Positions 1 through 8,905 of a DNA stretch of 21,654 nt are shown here, one piece after another. Origin of the DNA: a virus. The position numbers and the translations under genes were made by a program. The stretch covers positions 1 through 21,654 of IMG/VR virus record IMGVR_UViG_3300043602_000031. One strand, written 5' to 3'. The notes under the pieces were generated by a model that was given only the letters and a program-made list of their open reading frames with translations, made no database searches and was not told the DNA's origin. Each line of letters begins with the position of its first letter. Within the stretch, counting starts at the first letter, position 1.

Positions 1-2325
1 GAACCTGCCGTCGGCGGCGATGGCCTGGTCGGCGCGAGTCGGGTCGACTGCGGCGAGGATGCGGGTGCCTCGGAAGCGCACACCGGAATGGCAGACGATG
101 GGCCAGCTGGCAATGTCCTGCGGCAGGAACTGCGGCAGTCGAGCGACCTCAAAGAACCCCGGTTGGGAATCAATCGGGCCATCCCAGAAGACGCCGAAGC
201 CGCTCATGTAGGTCCAGCATTGCCCGCCAATGAGCGCGGCCACGGTCAAGGCGCAGAGCAATTCCGGATCGTTGACGCGACCGACGGAGACGCCCGCGCC
301 CGGCCCCACTGGCTCCGTGTTGAAGGCGGGCTTGCTCGTCTTCCGCAGCGTGTCGTCGTAGCCATAGGCGTAGTAGTGCTCGACGATGTGTTCCCACGCG
401 CCACGGTTGCCGTGGATGGTCAACGTGGTCGCCGGGTCCGCCGCCCAGTTCACGAACGAGCACGGCGCTTCCGGTTCCCAGCTGGTCATCGGCGGCGAGC
501 ACTGCGAGAGGCGCAACGGGTCGGAGTCGCCGCCAGGTGCGGACAAGCCGCGCAGCGCAGGCAGCCAGCCGGCGCCAGCGGCAAACGCTTTCAGCATGTC
601 CTGACACAGCTCGATGCTGTTGCCGCCGTTCTGCCAGCCCTCGTTCGCCGACCAGACGCCCGCCAGCAGCTCGCGCCCGAAGGGCAGGCGGGCGTAGAGT
701 TCGCCATTGCGCCGCATGTGTTCGAGCTTCTGCGACCGCGTCCACGAATTCATATCGCCACGGTCGTCCATCACCTTCAAGCCCAACGACTGCAGCATCG
801 CGAGGAAGTCGGCCTTGCGCTCGTAGTAGTTCGGCGTGGCGGCGACGTGGCCGCCACTGTGGTTGATGAAGGCGACCGGCGTCACCTCGCGTCCGAGCCA
901 TGCAACGTCCCAGTAGCCGAGCACGTCGAGGACGCGGATGCCCGCGTAGACCTGCGCAATCGATTCGCATTGTTCGGTGACTTCGCGCTCGCGTCCGTGG
1001 CACCACGCCGAGAACAGTTCCATCGCGTGGCAGAACATCAGCAGGCGTGGCCGCGGAATCACTGCCTGCCGCCCCTTGACGACGGTCCGCAGGCCGCTCG
1101 CATCGCTGACGACACGCGCCTGCCGCGTCAGTTCGCCTTGCAGGCGGTTGAAGTTCGGCGGCGTGGGCGGCTTTGTCCACCAGTCGGGCGGGTCACTCGT
1201 CCACGCCTCCCACGGGCCGATGGTGTCGGCGCGCGCCGCCACCTGGCCGGCGACTTCGGCCGTGAGGAAGCGCCCGTGCGCGGACTGGAAGGCGAGCCGC
1301 CCGTCGACGAGCGGCATCATCGTCCACGTCTCCCACGGACCGACCTCGACGGCACGGGCATGGACCGAGGTGTCGAGTTCGGCGGTCAGGTAGTGCCACT
1401 GCCATGACCGAAGCGCCACCTGATCGCCATCGAGGCGTTCGACCTGAAAGCGTTCCCAGTCGCCGGCGAGCTCGCGGTCGGCGATGGCGGTCTGGTTTGT
1501 CGGCACCGAGAGGAAGCGAGCGTGGTCGCTCGTCAGGGAAATGATGAGCCCTTCAAGCGGCGGGAACTGTGTGCCGGGAAAGGCAAACGCCACCGGCTTC
1601 CAGCTGCCATTGGCGCGGCGGAAGCCGTAGTGGGACTCCGGTCCGGCCTCCGGTCCGTCGTTGATCTGGTAGCCGACGACGACTTCGAACCCGTGACCGG
1701 CGAAAAATGCCCGCTCCCATGCCATGTTGTCGGCCACGTCAGCCTCCGTCCAGCCCTCGGCGCTGTCGTGATAGCCGACCTCGGTGCATGCGAGCGGACG
1801 AGCGCCCACGATGGCGCGCAACGTGGCGACTTCCTCGTCGCGAGACGCGGAGCCGTCGTGCGGGTTATGCGGCGAGTCGCCGTCGGGGTAGCGATGAATC
1901 GAGCAGCAGATTTCCGGCGGCCAGGTTGACCACGGCAGCTGCCGCAGGAAGTTGAAGCCGCGAGGGTTCAGGTTCGACACCACGCCGACATAGAGGCGGC
2001 GTCCGTGCTCGAGGGCGAGCGCCACGCAGTCGTTGGCGAACTCGCGATAGGTGTCGACGGTCCAGCCGAAGTGCTCTAAATCGGGTTCGTTGCCCGCCTC
2101 GATGAGCGCGCCTTCGGGCAGGACGAGAATCTGCTCCGGTCGGCGGATGATGCACAGCGGCTGCAGCCCGGCGTCGAGCACTTCCTGCGCGAGCGCGGTC
2201 GTCTTCGCCTGATCGCAGTCCTGCAGGTCGAGGCGGATGATGCTGAAGCCGAGGGCGCGCAGTTCGTCGAGCACCGGGCCGATGGGATTGCCGAAGCCGA
2301 CTTGAAGACCTGCTGCTGCTGTCAT
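1..2325 (-). CDS. Tail-associated glycoside hydrolase-like protein, two barrels plus fascin-like trefoil (partial, runs off left edge)
   Basis: I translated the minus strand from ATG 2325 to position 1: 775 codons with no stop, so the C-terminus lies outside the window. Residues about 5-230 look like a clan GH-A TIM barrel: AGNEP (77-81) supplies the usual Asn-Glu acid/base (E80) and TEVGY (181-185) the usual nucleophile (E182). Residues about 260-376 hold three repeats of a beta-trefoil resembling fascin, with signatures ARFLSV, HYLTAE and GRFLTAE, each followed by a W-E-x-[FW] element (GDWERF, GPWETW, GPWEAW). From about 418 a second barrel-like region begins, with SANEGW (E562) and FNTEP (E671) as a possible second Glu pair. 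The ATG follows a strong AGAGGGGG ribosome site that overlaps the stop of the preceding small gene. Position at the end of the tail operon suggests a receptor-binding or depolymerase role. Catalysis and substrate are inferred; the open frame and motifs are direct. Confidence 0.85.
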   Translation of the reverse strand, partial: MTAAAGLQVGFGNPIGPVLDELRALGFSIIRLDLQDCDQAKTTALAQEVLDAGLQPLCIIRRPEQILVLPEGALIEAGNEPDLEHFGWTVDTYREFANDCVALALEHGRRLYVGVVSNLNPRGFNFLRQLPWSTWPPEICCSIHRYPDGDSPHNPHDGSASRDEEVATLRAIVGARPLACTEVGYHDSAEGWTEADVADNMAWERAFFAGHGFEVVVGYQINDGPEAGPESHYGFRRANGSWKPVAFAFPGTQFPPLEGLIISLTSDHARFLSVPTNQTAIADRELAGDWERFQVERLDGDQVALRSWQWHYLTAELDTSVHARAVEVGPWETWTMMPLVDGRLAFQSAHGRFLTAEVAGQVAARADTIGPWEAWTSDPPDWWTKPPTPPNFNRLQGELTRQARVVSDASGLRTVVKGRQAVIPRPRLLMFCHAMELFSAWCHGREREVTEQCESIAQVYAGIRVLDVLGYWDVAWLGREVTPVAFINHSGGHVAATPNYYERKADFLAMLQSLGLKVMDDRGDMNSWTRSQKLEHMRRNGELYARLPFGRELLAGVWSANEGWQNGGNSIELCQDMLKAFAAGAGWLPALRGLSAPGGDSDPLRLSQCSPPMTSWEPEAPCSFVNWAADPATTLTIHGNRGAWEHIVEHYYAYGYDDTLRKTSKPAFNTEPVGPGAGVSVGRVNDPELLCALTVAALIGGQCWTYMSGFGVFWDGPIDSQPGFFEVARLPQFLPQDIASWPIVCHSGVRFRGTRILAAVDPTRADQAIAADGRF

Positions 2326-2335
2326 CGTTCCCCCT

Positions 2336-2560
2336 CTATGGCCGTGCCACATGCGTCACCGTGAGGCAGCGCGTCGGCAAGGTCAGAATCGTTTCGCTCG
2401 CCGTCACCACCTCAACGCGACAGTCCTGCCCGGCGCGATAGATGCGGACGCGGGCGGTGACGTAGTCATCAATCGCCAACGGTCGTCCGACCCAGACTCC
2501 GGCGGCGCAGCCACTCGCGAGCGCGGCGAACAGCGCGACGCGGAGTAGGCGCGCCGTCAT
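2336..2560 (-). CDS. Small putative lipoprotein between tail hub and glycosidase genes
   Basis: The protein has 74 residues. The N-terminus has Arg residues, a hydrophobic stretch (VALFAALASG) and Cys18 in an ASGC setting, which resembles a lipobox for signal peptidase II. The remaining 56 residues are a short, probably beta-rich domain with two further Cys. Its ATG overlaps the TGA of the hub gene by four bases (ATGA), so translation is probably coupled. Its TAG stop is fused to the ribosome site of the next gene (TAGAGGGGG). Function is unknown. Phage-borne lipoproteins can be spanins or superinfection-exclusion factors, but nothing here identifies either, and no partner spanin is adjacent. 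Confidence 0.65.
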   Translation of the reverse strand: MTARLLRVALFAALASGCAAGVWVGRPLAIDDYVTARVRIYRAGQDCRVEVVTASETILTLPTRCLTVTHVARP

Positions 2561-5500
2561 CCGCTGCCGACCAGTCGGCGCAGCGTGTCCTCAAGCGAGA
2601 AGCGGACGCTCGATGCCGTCACGCTGAACTTGGGGCGCAGTCCGTCGGCAATGTCGATCTCGGTGATGGTCACATCCTGAATCGTCAGGACCGCCTGAAT
2701 GGGCGGCACCGGCAGATTGATGCTCACGCGCTTGCCGCTCTTGGTCTTGGTGTCGCGAGTGGCGTACTGGACCGTGATGATCGGGCGTGAGAACAGCGCC
2801 AGGTCGGCATCGCAGCGGGTGATGAGCGACGGCTCCGACCGGCGCGCATCGACGAGCAGGAATTCCACGATGCCGTCGCTGCCATCGCGAGTGGCTTGCT
2901 CCGACTGCGCCAGCAGGTCATCGCGTTGAATCCAGATATGCACCGCCGCGCCGCGTTGCATCGCCTTCGACAGGCCGGTCACGGCGATGAGCGTCGGGGC
3001 AGGCGTGGCCTGCTGCCCATAGAGGATGGTGGTGACAATCGCCCCGGCGCCAGTCGCCGGAATGCCAGTAAGCAGCTGCCCGCTGACGCCGTAGTAGCGC
3101 AGCACCTGGCCGCCGCCGGTGACGACCCAACCGCCAGCCGGATCGAAGGGCGCAGGACTGGCGACGATGAGCGTCGGCGAACCGGGGTTGACCTGCCCAG
3201 TGGGTTGCGTCAAGCCCGAGGTGTCCGCCGAGGGCGGCGTCGGCTGGCCGGCCAGCGTGGCATCGCTGACGTTGAGCATCGCGTCGCGGGTGGTGTTGTC
3301 GGCGATCGCCATCGCGAGCCGTAACGTGCCGCCGCCAGTCAGGGTCATGTAGATCTCGCGGCTCGTGACCTGACTGCCGCCGGTCGGGATCTGCGACATG
3401 GAAATCTGGTTGCCGGTCGCGGTGTTCGTCGAGGGCGGCGCGGCCCCCAGTCCGCTGTTCGGCGTTCCGTCGGTGTAGGTGGTCTGGTTGGCGCTCGTCA
3501 GCTCCGTGAGGAACCGCCACGCGCCTGCGCTGAAGCGATAGAGCCGTCGACCGCCCGACGGACTGAGCGGGATGTTCGTGACCGGCACTCGCTGCTGGGC
3601 GGTGCCGGTGGTGTTACTCGTCGGCGCATCCTGCCCGAGCGAACTGTTCGCCTTCGTGTCGAGGTACGTGGTGGTGCTGTTGTCGTTGAACGTCGCGCTC
3701 AGTTTGAACGTGCTGAAGCCAGTGGCCGCGCTGTAGAAGCGGCGATACAGTTTGCGTCCGGTCACGCCTGCCGGGCCGGTGTAGAAGGTGAGCGGCAAGT
3801 TCTGCGCGGCCCGGCCCGTGCCATTCGTCGACGGCGGGTTCGCGCCGAGCTGCTGGTTCGGCTTCGTGTCCGTGTAGACCGTGGCGGTGTTGTTGGGGAT
3901 GGTGTCGAGCAATCGCCAGCCGCCGCCCGCGCTGTTGCGATACAGCTTCCGTTGCGTGACGGTGCCGCTGCCGGTCGGAATGTTCGTCAGCGGAATCTGG
4001 TGCGCCGCCTGGCCGGTGCTGTTGACCGTGGGCGGCACGGTGCCTTCACTCGCGGGCGCGATGTTGTCGATGTATTGCGTCGTGCTGTTGTCGGTGATGG
4101 TGGTGATGAGGCGATACGCCGACGACTGCGCAAACGGGTCGGTGTGCCGATAGAGCTTCCGCGCCGTGGTGCCTGCTGGCCCGGTCGGAATGCCATAGAC
4201 CCGCGCCTGCCAGCCTGGTGGGGTGCCGCGTGGCCCGTCTGGACTGCCGAACCCGCGTTCGTAGTAGGCATTCGAGGTGTTGATTGACGAGTCGTTCAGC
4301 GTGTCCTTGTAGTACTTCGTGACGTTGTCGTTAATCGTGGCGATGAGATAGCCCATGCGACCGGACGGGAGATTGCCGGCCTTCGTCCGATAGAGATTGC
4401 GCTTCACCACACGCGGATCGGCAGACACTTCCAGTTTGGTGAACTCCACGGCGGTGCCCGTCGACAGCTGCACGATGGTGCTGTACTGCGCGATGTCCGT
4501 TTCGTAGCCGCTCGCCGTGACGCCGGAGAGGTGATAGGTGTACTGGCCCGGTCCCATGCTGCCGCCGCTGACCGAGCTGCCATTCCAGATACCGGGCGGG
4601 CCGACGGGCAGCGGTGGGGAATCCGCACCCGTGGACCGTGCGCCCGGCGTGGTTTCCCCGACGGCGGTGACGAAGGTGCAGAGGTAGTAATAATCGTTCG
4701 CGTCGTTGAGATTTCCGGCGACGACGGGCGACACCGGGTCATCAGCGGGCTGGCCTGGTGCCGCCAGTTCCCCCGCATTCTCGACGGTGCTGACGCTCGC
4801 ACTCTGCGAGCCGAGCGTCGTCTCGCCCTCTGCGGTGACGAAGGTCACGGCATAGGTGTGCGCGCCAATGTCGACGCCTGCGCCAATCTGCGGCGTGTTG
4901 ACTGTGGGCGCACCTGGCGGGTTGACGCCGCCGACAATGTTGCCGTTGTAGACCTGATTGCCGATTTGACTGGGCGTCGTCTCGCCCTGCGCGTTGACGA
5001 ACGTCTGGACGTAGTCGTGGTAGCCGACGTCGACGCCTGAACCATCGACCGGAGTGCCGATGATCACCACGCCATCTGCGGGGATTTGCCCGAAGGCGGC
5101 ACTCGTATGCACCACGTTGCTCGCCGGTCCCAACGTCGTCTCGCCGCCGATGGCGAGGTTCGTGATGGCGTATTGGTGGTCGCCTTCATCCGGTCCGGTG
5201 CCGCTCGTCGCCGCGCCTGCGACCGGGGCTGCCGTCGGCGGCGCGACCGGACCAATCGTGATTGCGCCTCTCGGCCCGGCGAGCGACTTGCCATTCGCCG
5301 TGACATGCACCACCGCGACCTCGTGCAACCCATTGGCGACGACGCCGCCGGCGGCGAGCGCGAGGGCCGGCGCGTTGGCGGGCGCGGCACCTGGCCCGAC
5401 GAGGGTGCCGCCGAGCGGCTTGTTGACGCCGCCATAGGTGATGAGCTGTGACTGCGCGCTGTCCGCCGTGGTCCCGGCGATGGCCTTGCCGCCCGTCTGC

Positions 5501-6588
5501 GTGAACTGCGTCCCGTCCGTGATCGGGATCAGCGTCTCGCCCGCGTTGACCGCCGCTGGCACGTTCTCGCCGTAGCCCTTGCCATACACGCGGGTGCGGA
5601 GCTGGCTGACGTCGGTCGTCAGGCGGATGGGCGGATCGTCGAGGGGCGGGTGCGCGAGGTCGACCGGATCGGGCGGGTCGGTGGTGTCCTCGATGAACAG
5701 GTGCAGCGCCTTGTTTTCGATCTTCGCGTAGCCGCCGACCATGTTCGCCAGGCGCACGAAGGCGGCAATCATCGTCTCGCTGCCATCGCAGACAAACGTG
5801 ACCGGCGGCAGTCCGGCTTGAATCCTCGTCGTGAAGCCCGGCGGCGCGTAGGTCGCAATGGCGGCGGCGACCGTCGACGCGCTCACGTCGACCCAGCTGC
5901 CGAAGGGGCGACGACGGTTCGCCGCCTGCGTGTCGTCGATGGCGCTCGTCGGCCAGTGCTGGATCGAGGGCTTGCTGCCCTCGTAGCTGCGGTCGACGGT
6001 CTGCAACGTGCCCGAGAACAACACCTGCGCCGGATGACTGAGGCGAATCTCGAGCGGCAGTCCGACCTGCGGCACGGCGGTGCCGCCGAAGGTGAGCGAC
6101 GCGGTGTTCGGCGCATCGTTCAGGACGTCACGAATGCTCACGCCGTCTTTACGGACCTTGCCGCTGACGTTGATGCCGCCGAGCCAGAACTCGCCGCCAT
6201 AGAGCCGGGCGAGCTGCGCGCCGGCGTCGAACTCGATCAGCGCATTGAGGGCGCGTAGGAAGATTTGCGTGGTGAGCTGCGCGGTGGCCGTGACGGGGAT
6301 CGTCGCGTCGGCATTGAGGCGAGACAGCGCACCGAGCCGGGCAGGCTCGACGCCGACGCGGATAGTGATCGCCGCCGCCAGGCGCGAGGTGCCGGTGACG
6401 GTGCCTGCATACGGGACACCGCCGAAGGGGGTGCCGCCATAGGTGGCGGAGTAGGCGGCCAGTCCCGCATGCGCGTCGCTGAACTGCGCGGTGGCCGTGA
6501 CGCTGACCGACGGGCTCGCGAATAGTCCCGCAACGGCGGCGACGACTCCCGCAAACGGTGCGCCGCCGAAGGTCAGGCCGCCGAACAT
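2557..6588 (-). CDS. Tail hub/baseplate-like protein with long internal repeat array
   Basis: The protein has 1343 residues, much longer than a usual tail hub. Residues about 1-110 are Gly/Ala-rich with two similar short motifs (FGGAPFAGV, FGGVPYAGT). Residues about 130-340 resemble the first part of a gp27/Tal-type hub (Val- and Asp-rich beta segments ending near VYGKGYGE). The C-terminal 160 residues (from about 1186) read like the remaining hub part. Between them lie two similar flank segments (about 346-375 and 1133-1182, the latter ending LTGIP) and about a dozen repeats of two classes. The gene follows the S74 fibre gene by three bases and overlaps the lipoprotein gene. A role at the tail tip, with repeats as spacer or surface-display domains, is inferred from position and composition. 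It could instead be a long central fibre. Confidence 0.75.
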   Translation of the reverse strand: MFGGLTFGGAPFAGVVAAVAGLFASPSVSVTATAQFSDAHAGLAAYSATYGGTPFGGVPYAGTVTGTSRLAAAITIRVGVEPARLGALSRLNADATIPVTATAQLTTQIFLRALNALIEFDAGAQLARLYGGEFWLGGINVSGKVRKDGVSIRDVLNDAPNTASLTFGGTAVPQVGLPLEIRLSHPAQVLFSGTLQTVDRSYEGSKPSIQHWPTSAIDDTQAANRRRPFGSWVDVSASTVAAAIATYAPPGFTTRIQAGLPPVTFVCDGSETMIAAFVRLANMVGGYAKIENKALHLFIEDTTDPPDPVDLAHPPLDDPPIRLTTDVSQLRTRVYGKGYGENVPAAVNAGETLIPITDGTQFTQTGGKAIAGTTADSAQSQLITYGGVNKPLGGTLVGPGAAPANAPALALAAGGVVANGLHEVAVVHVTANGKSLAGPRGAITIGPVAPPTAAPVAGAATSGTGPDEGDHQYAITNLAIGGETTLGPASNVVHTSAAFGQIPADGVVIIGTPVDGSGVDVGYHDYVQTFVNAQGETTPSQIGNQVYNGNIVGGVNPPGAPTVNTPQIGAGVDIGAHTYAVTFVTAEGETTLGSQSASVSTVENAGELAAPGQPADDPVSPVVAGNLNDANDYYYLCTFVTAVGETTPGARSTGADSPPLPVGPPGIWNGSSVSGGSMGPGQYTYHLSGVTASGYETDIAQYSTIVQLSTGTAVEFTKLEVSADPRVVKRNLYRTKAGNLPSGRMGYLIATINDNVTKYYKDTLNDSSINTSNAYYERGFGSPDGPRGTPPGWQARVYGIPTGPAGTTARKLYRHTDPFAQSSAYRLITTITDNSTTQYIDNIAPASEGTVPPTVNSTGQAAHQIPLTNIPTGSGTVTQRKLYRNSAGGGWRLLDTIPNNTATVYTDTKPNQQLGANPPSTNGTGRAAQNLPLTFYTGPAGVTGRKLYRRFYSAATGFSTFKLSATFNDNSTTTYLDTKANSSLGQDAPTSNTTGTAQQRVPVTNIPLSPSGGRRLYRFSAGAWRFLTELTSANQTTYTDGTPNSGLGAAPPSTNTATGNQISMSQIPTGGSQVTSREIYMTLTGGGTLRLAMAIADNTTRDAMLNVSDATLAGQPTPPSADTSGLTQPTGQVNPGSPTLIVASPAPFDPAGGWVVTGGGQVLRYYGVSGQLLTGIPATGAGAIVTTILYGQQATPAPTLIAVTGLSKAMQRGAAVHIWIQRDDLLAQSEQATRDGSDGIVEFLLVDARRSEPSLITRCDADLALFSRPIITVQYATRDTKTKSGKRVSINLPVPPIQAVLTIQDVTITEIDIADGLRPKFSVTASSVRFSLEDTLRRLVGSG
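3300..4420 (-). repeat. Class B protein repeats (R-K-L-Y-R units) in the hub-like gene
   Basis: Six units with anchors near residues 728, 810, 880, 945, 1013 and 1077 carry R-[KR]-[LI]-Y-R/M, then about 12 residues later L-x-[TA]-x-x-[DN]-N-x-T, then Y-x-D. Examples are RKLYRNSAG with TIPNNTATVYTD, and RKLYRRFYS with TFNDNSTTTYLD. Linkers are Pro/Ser/Thr/Asn-rich, often PP-[ST]-x-N-x-T-G. Spacing is about 64-82 residues. The last unit (REIYMTL) is the most diverged. Confidence 0.8.
4490..5320 (-). repeat. Class A protein repeats in the hub-like gene (about six units)
   Basis: Six units at residues about 425-695, spaced roughly 48-53 residues, share the pattern Tyr/His-x-Y-x-x-x-F-V-x-A-x-G-E-T-T-x-G. 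Clear cores are FVNAQGETTP, FVTAEGETTLG and FVTAVGETTPG; NLAIGGETTLG, HVTANGKSLAG and GVTASGYETD are diverged. The length and the edge-strand motif suggest small beta-sandwich domains, as in fibronectin type III-like phage tail repeats; the fold is inferred. Confidence 0.75.
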
Positions 6589-6591
6589 CCG

Positions 6592-8151
6592 TTATGCCTT
6601 CACGGGCAGCAGGGGTGGCAGACGAGCGAGCCAGCCGCGCAGGCGGTCGACGACGATGGCGAACAGCGACGGCCCGTCGACGGCAGGCCGACGAGCAAGC
6701 GCCGTCTCCAGTGCCTCGATGCGAGCGGTCAGCGCCTCGACCTGGCCGTCGTGCTGCTGCCAGCCGACGATGAGGTCGGGCACGTACTTGCTGTAGTCGG
6801 TCATCCACGGATGGCGCGGCAGACCGGCGTCGTCGAGGGCATCGGTGCCGACCATGATCGCCGCCGGGAGCACCGTCGCCGCTTCCTGCGCGAAGACACC
6901 ACGCGCCCGGATGCCATCGGTGAGCCAGTCGAAGTCGTGCACCCGAGTGCGGCGCAGCACGTCTGTCTCGGTCACGAGGCCGCGATCACGTTTGAGCCGT
7001 TGGTCAGAGGAGGTGTTGTACGCCGTGGTGGTCGGCGTCGGTGAGGCGATGCTGCCTTGGATGTTGGTGGCCGCATTGTGGAACAGCAGATACGACCCGC
7101 CCGACGCGTCGACGGTCGGCGCGATCGCGATCCCCGGCCCGGTCGCGGGCGCGAACGTCATCGCCAGTGGCGCGGGATAGACGATGTTGCTGGAGCGACC
7201 CATGAAGGTCTGCCCGTTGACGGCCCAGTTCCCGGGGCCGGGGTCGGTCACGCTCGCCCATGAGAACCCGCCGCTGCGGTGCATCCGACCGCGTTCTAGT
7301 GCCGGCCCTGTATAGAATTCAATTTGCCCGCCGGCCACATCTCCCGCCCACAGTCGCGCCACGCCGGGTGCGCCGGCAAATTCATTCCCGAATAAGTCGA
7401 TGTTCGCGCCGCGTGACAGATGCCCGCTGCCGCCGCCGCCGATGGAGAGGTACGTGTTATCCGCGCCGTCGGTCGTGTTCGTCGTGATCGACGACGCCGC
7501 CCCAAGCACGATCTTTCCCGTCACGGAGAAATTCCCCACGCCGGGGTCAACGATGCCGCCCCATGAGAACCCGCCCGACGCATGGATACGACCGCGTTCG
7601 ACCGTGTTGCAGAGAAATGCCAGTGCCCCTTTGGTATCAATACTCAGCCCGATCGGCGCCGTGCTGCCCACGACCGAGGCCGAGCCGACATATGCGTCAA
7701 CCGTCGCGGCCCGCTTAAACGTGAGAAAGCCGCCGCCGGGTGCGGTGCTTTCAAAGATGATCTGCGGTGTGGCCGCGACACCCGCGCCCACGTTCACGTT
7801 TCCCGGCGTCGTGATTTGCGGGAAGTTCACGCCGCTCTCCACGTCGGTGAGCGCCTTGACCGTGATGGTCGCTGCGAACAAATCCCCGACCACGATGGCG
7901 CGAGCGACAGTGCCTTCCTGTGCGCGGGTCATCGCGGTGATTGCATCGCCGGTCATCGCGGTGACGCGCACAATCTCGGCGCTCACGGGTGTCGGCAACG
8001 TCGACGCGGGCCAGACGGTGGCATTGAACGGCACGGCTGGCATCCGTGCGCCTTCGCCGGTCGCCAGCGTCAGCGTCAGGCCCGAGGTCGCGGGACTCGG
8101 CGCCGTGGCGACCGTGGAGATCGCAAGGTTACGATGGTTATCGAACGGCAT
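6592..8151 (-). CDS. Tail fibre with C-terminal S74 intramolecular chaperone
   Basis: The protein has 519 residues. An N-terminal segment (about 1-110) resembles tail-fibre attachment regions. A Gly-rich beta region (110-380) follows, then a Peptidase_S74-type intramolecular chaperone from about residue 380. The signature SSDQRLK gives a candidate Ser382/Lys387 dyad with the five-residue spacing typical of the endosialidase family. FDW, GVFAQEA and VLP motifs follow, then a Tyr-containing stretch and a coiled coil ([18 protein letters not shown], about 467-485). In this family the domain trimerises the fibre and cuts itself off at the Ser, which would leave a mature fibre of about 381 residues. 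The start lies 11 bases after AGAGGAAG. An internal duplication is listed separately. The adsorption role is inferred from family and position. Confidence 0.88.
   Translation of the reverse strand: MPFDNHRNLAISTVATAPSPATSGLTLTLATGEGARMPAVPFNATVWPASTLPTPVSAEIVRVTAMTGDAITAMTRAQEGTVARAIVVGDLFAATITVKALTDVESGVNFPQITTPGNVNVGAGVAATPQIIFESTAPGGGFLTFKRAATVDAYVGSASVVGSTAPIGLSIDTKGALAFLCNTVERGRIHASGGFSWGGIVDPGVGNFSVTGKIVLGAASSITTNTTDGADNTYLSIGGGGSGHLSRGANIDLFGNEFAGAPGVARLWAGDVAGGQIEFYTGPALERGRMHRSGGFSWASVTDPGPGNWAVNGQTFMGRSSNIVYPAPLAMTFAPATGPGIAIAPTVDASGGSYLLFHNAATNIQGSIASPTPTTTAYNTSSDQRLKRDRGLVTETDVLRRTRVHDFDWLTDGIRARGVFAQEAATVLPAAIMVGTDALDDAGLPRHPWMTDYSKYVPDLIVGWQQHDGQVEALTARIEALETALARRPAVDGPSLFAIVVDRLRGWLARLPPLLPVKA
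7200..7605 (-). repeat. Internal duplication in the S74 fibre
   Basis: Two segments share ERGR[IM]H-x-SGGFSW, then a DPG-x-GN[FW]-[AS]-V-x-G stretch. The matching DNA (CATGAGAACCCGCC on the plus strand) starts at 7259 and 7562, exactly 303 bases or 101 codons apart. They look like repeated beta modules of the shaft. Confidence 0.75.
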
Positions 8152-8180
8152 TAGACGCCCACTTCCTCTATAGTTGCGAC

Positions 8181-8831
8181 ATGCGATTGATTGACCTCAC
8201 GGGCCGCCAGTTCGCGCGCTTGACAGTCCTGCACCGTGACGGTGTCATCAGCCGCAAACCCGCTTGGTTGTGCCGTTGTCAATGCGGTGAGATCCGACGG
8301 GTCTTGGGGTCCAACCTTGTTAGTGGTAATTCCAGTAGTTGCGGATGCTTGCAACTGGATCGAGTCACCAAGCACGGACACGTCAGCGGGCATCGATCTG
8401 GTCATCGTCGGTCGCGTGAGTACGACACGTGGTCCAGCATGATCGACCGTTGCGAAAATCCACGCGCCAAGTACTACCGCCACTACGGCGGTCGCGGGAT
8501 TCGCATCTGCGACCAGTGGCGACATGACTACTCGGCCTTCTACGCCGACATGGGGCCACGCCCGACTGAAAAGCACACCCTCGAGCGCATCGACAACGCG
8601 CGCGGCTATTCGCCTGACAACTGCCGATGGGCCACCCGATGGGAACAGGCGCAGAACCGCCGCTCCATCAAAGGCGACCGGCATGGTCACGCCAAACTGA
8701 CGGAGGACACGATTAGGGCCATCCGAGGCGCCGATGGAACACAACGCGAGATCGCTCGGCGGTTCGGCATCAGTCAGGGGCACGTCAGCGATATTCGCCA
8801 CAGGAAAAGATGGGGCCATGTCCAGCCTTAG
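8181..8831 (+). CDS. HNH/AP2-type homing endonuclease-like protein on the opposite strand
   Basis: The protein has 216 residues and is the only gene on the plus strand. The N-terminus has the [11 protein letters not shown] motif common to phage-borne free-standing HNH endonucleases. A Cys cluster follows (CRCQCG at 31-36, SCGC at 53-56) that probably binds zinc. The nuclease-like core has YGGRGIRIC (102-110), DQW, and [18 protein letters not shown] (135-152). Residues about 170-210 form a helix-turn-helix ([25 protein letters not shown]), as in homing enzymes with target-recognition repeats. I chose ATG 8181; the frame stays open upstream to 8046, but that part lies over the fibre gene and is non-homologous in appearance. 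No ribosome site precedes 8181. It is probably a mobile gene dispensable for virion assembly. Confidence 0.88.
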   Translation: MRLIDLTGRQFARLTVLHRDGVISRKPAWLCRCQCGEIRRVLGSNLVSGNSSSCGCLQLDRVTKHGHVSGHRSGHRRSREYDTWSSMIDRCENPRAKYYRHYGGRGIRICDQWRHDYSAFYADMGPRPTEKHTLERIDNARGYSPDNCRWATRWEQAQNRRSIKGDRHGHAKLTEDTIRAIRGADGTQREIARRFGISQGHVSDIRHRKRWGHVQP

Positions 8832-8905
8832 CCTCCGCCGATGCTCGTGAGCCGCCCAGCCGTGAAGCGACGTCCTCGATCGATCCAACCGTAACGGCTG
8901 CGCAT
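8828..8905 (-). CDS. Possible micro-gene or remnant interrupted by the HNH gene
   Basis: A 25-residue minus-strand frame ([19 protein letters not shown] then TSIGGG) ends in TAA overlapping the TAG of the plus-strand HNH gene. A second frame starts at ATG 8915 with a better-placed ribosome site (GAGGA, six bases upstream) and reads [12 protein letters not shown]. Removing 8181-8831 would extend the first frame to a TAG at 8168-8170 (adding SQL), and would extend the second to a TAA touching the fibre ATG. One of these may be the original short gene. Neither is recognised. Confidence 0.3.
   Translation of the reverse strand: MRSRYGWIDRGRRFTAGRLTSIGGG

Noticed and set aside
88-1407. Long open frame on the plus strand, and 170-1180 on the minus strand in another frame
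   Set aside because: Both are shadows of the minus-strand glycosidase gene. Their sequences are Arg/Ala/Pro-rich without domain motifs, while the other frame shows clear ones and starts with a strong ribosome site.
8046-8180. 45-codon N-terminal extension of the HNH protein
   Set aside because: It is antisense to the fibre N-terminus and Arg/Ser-rich; the family N-terminus begins at MRLIDLTG.
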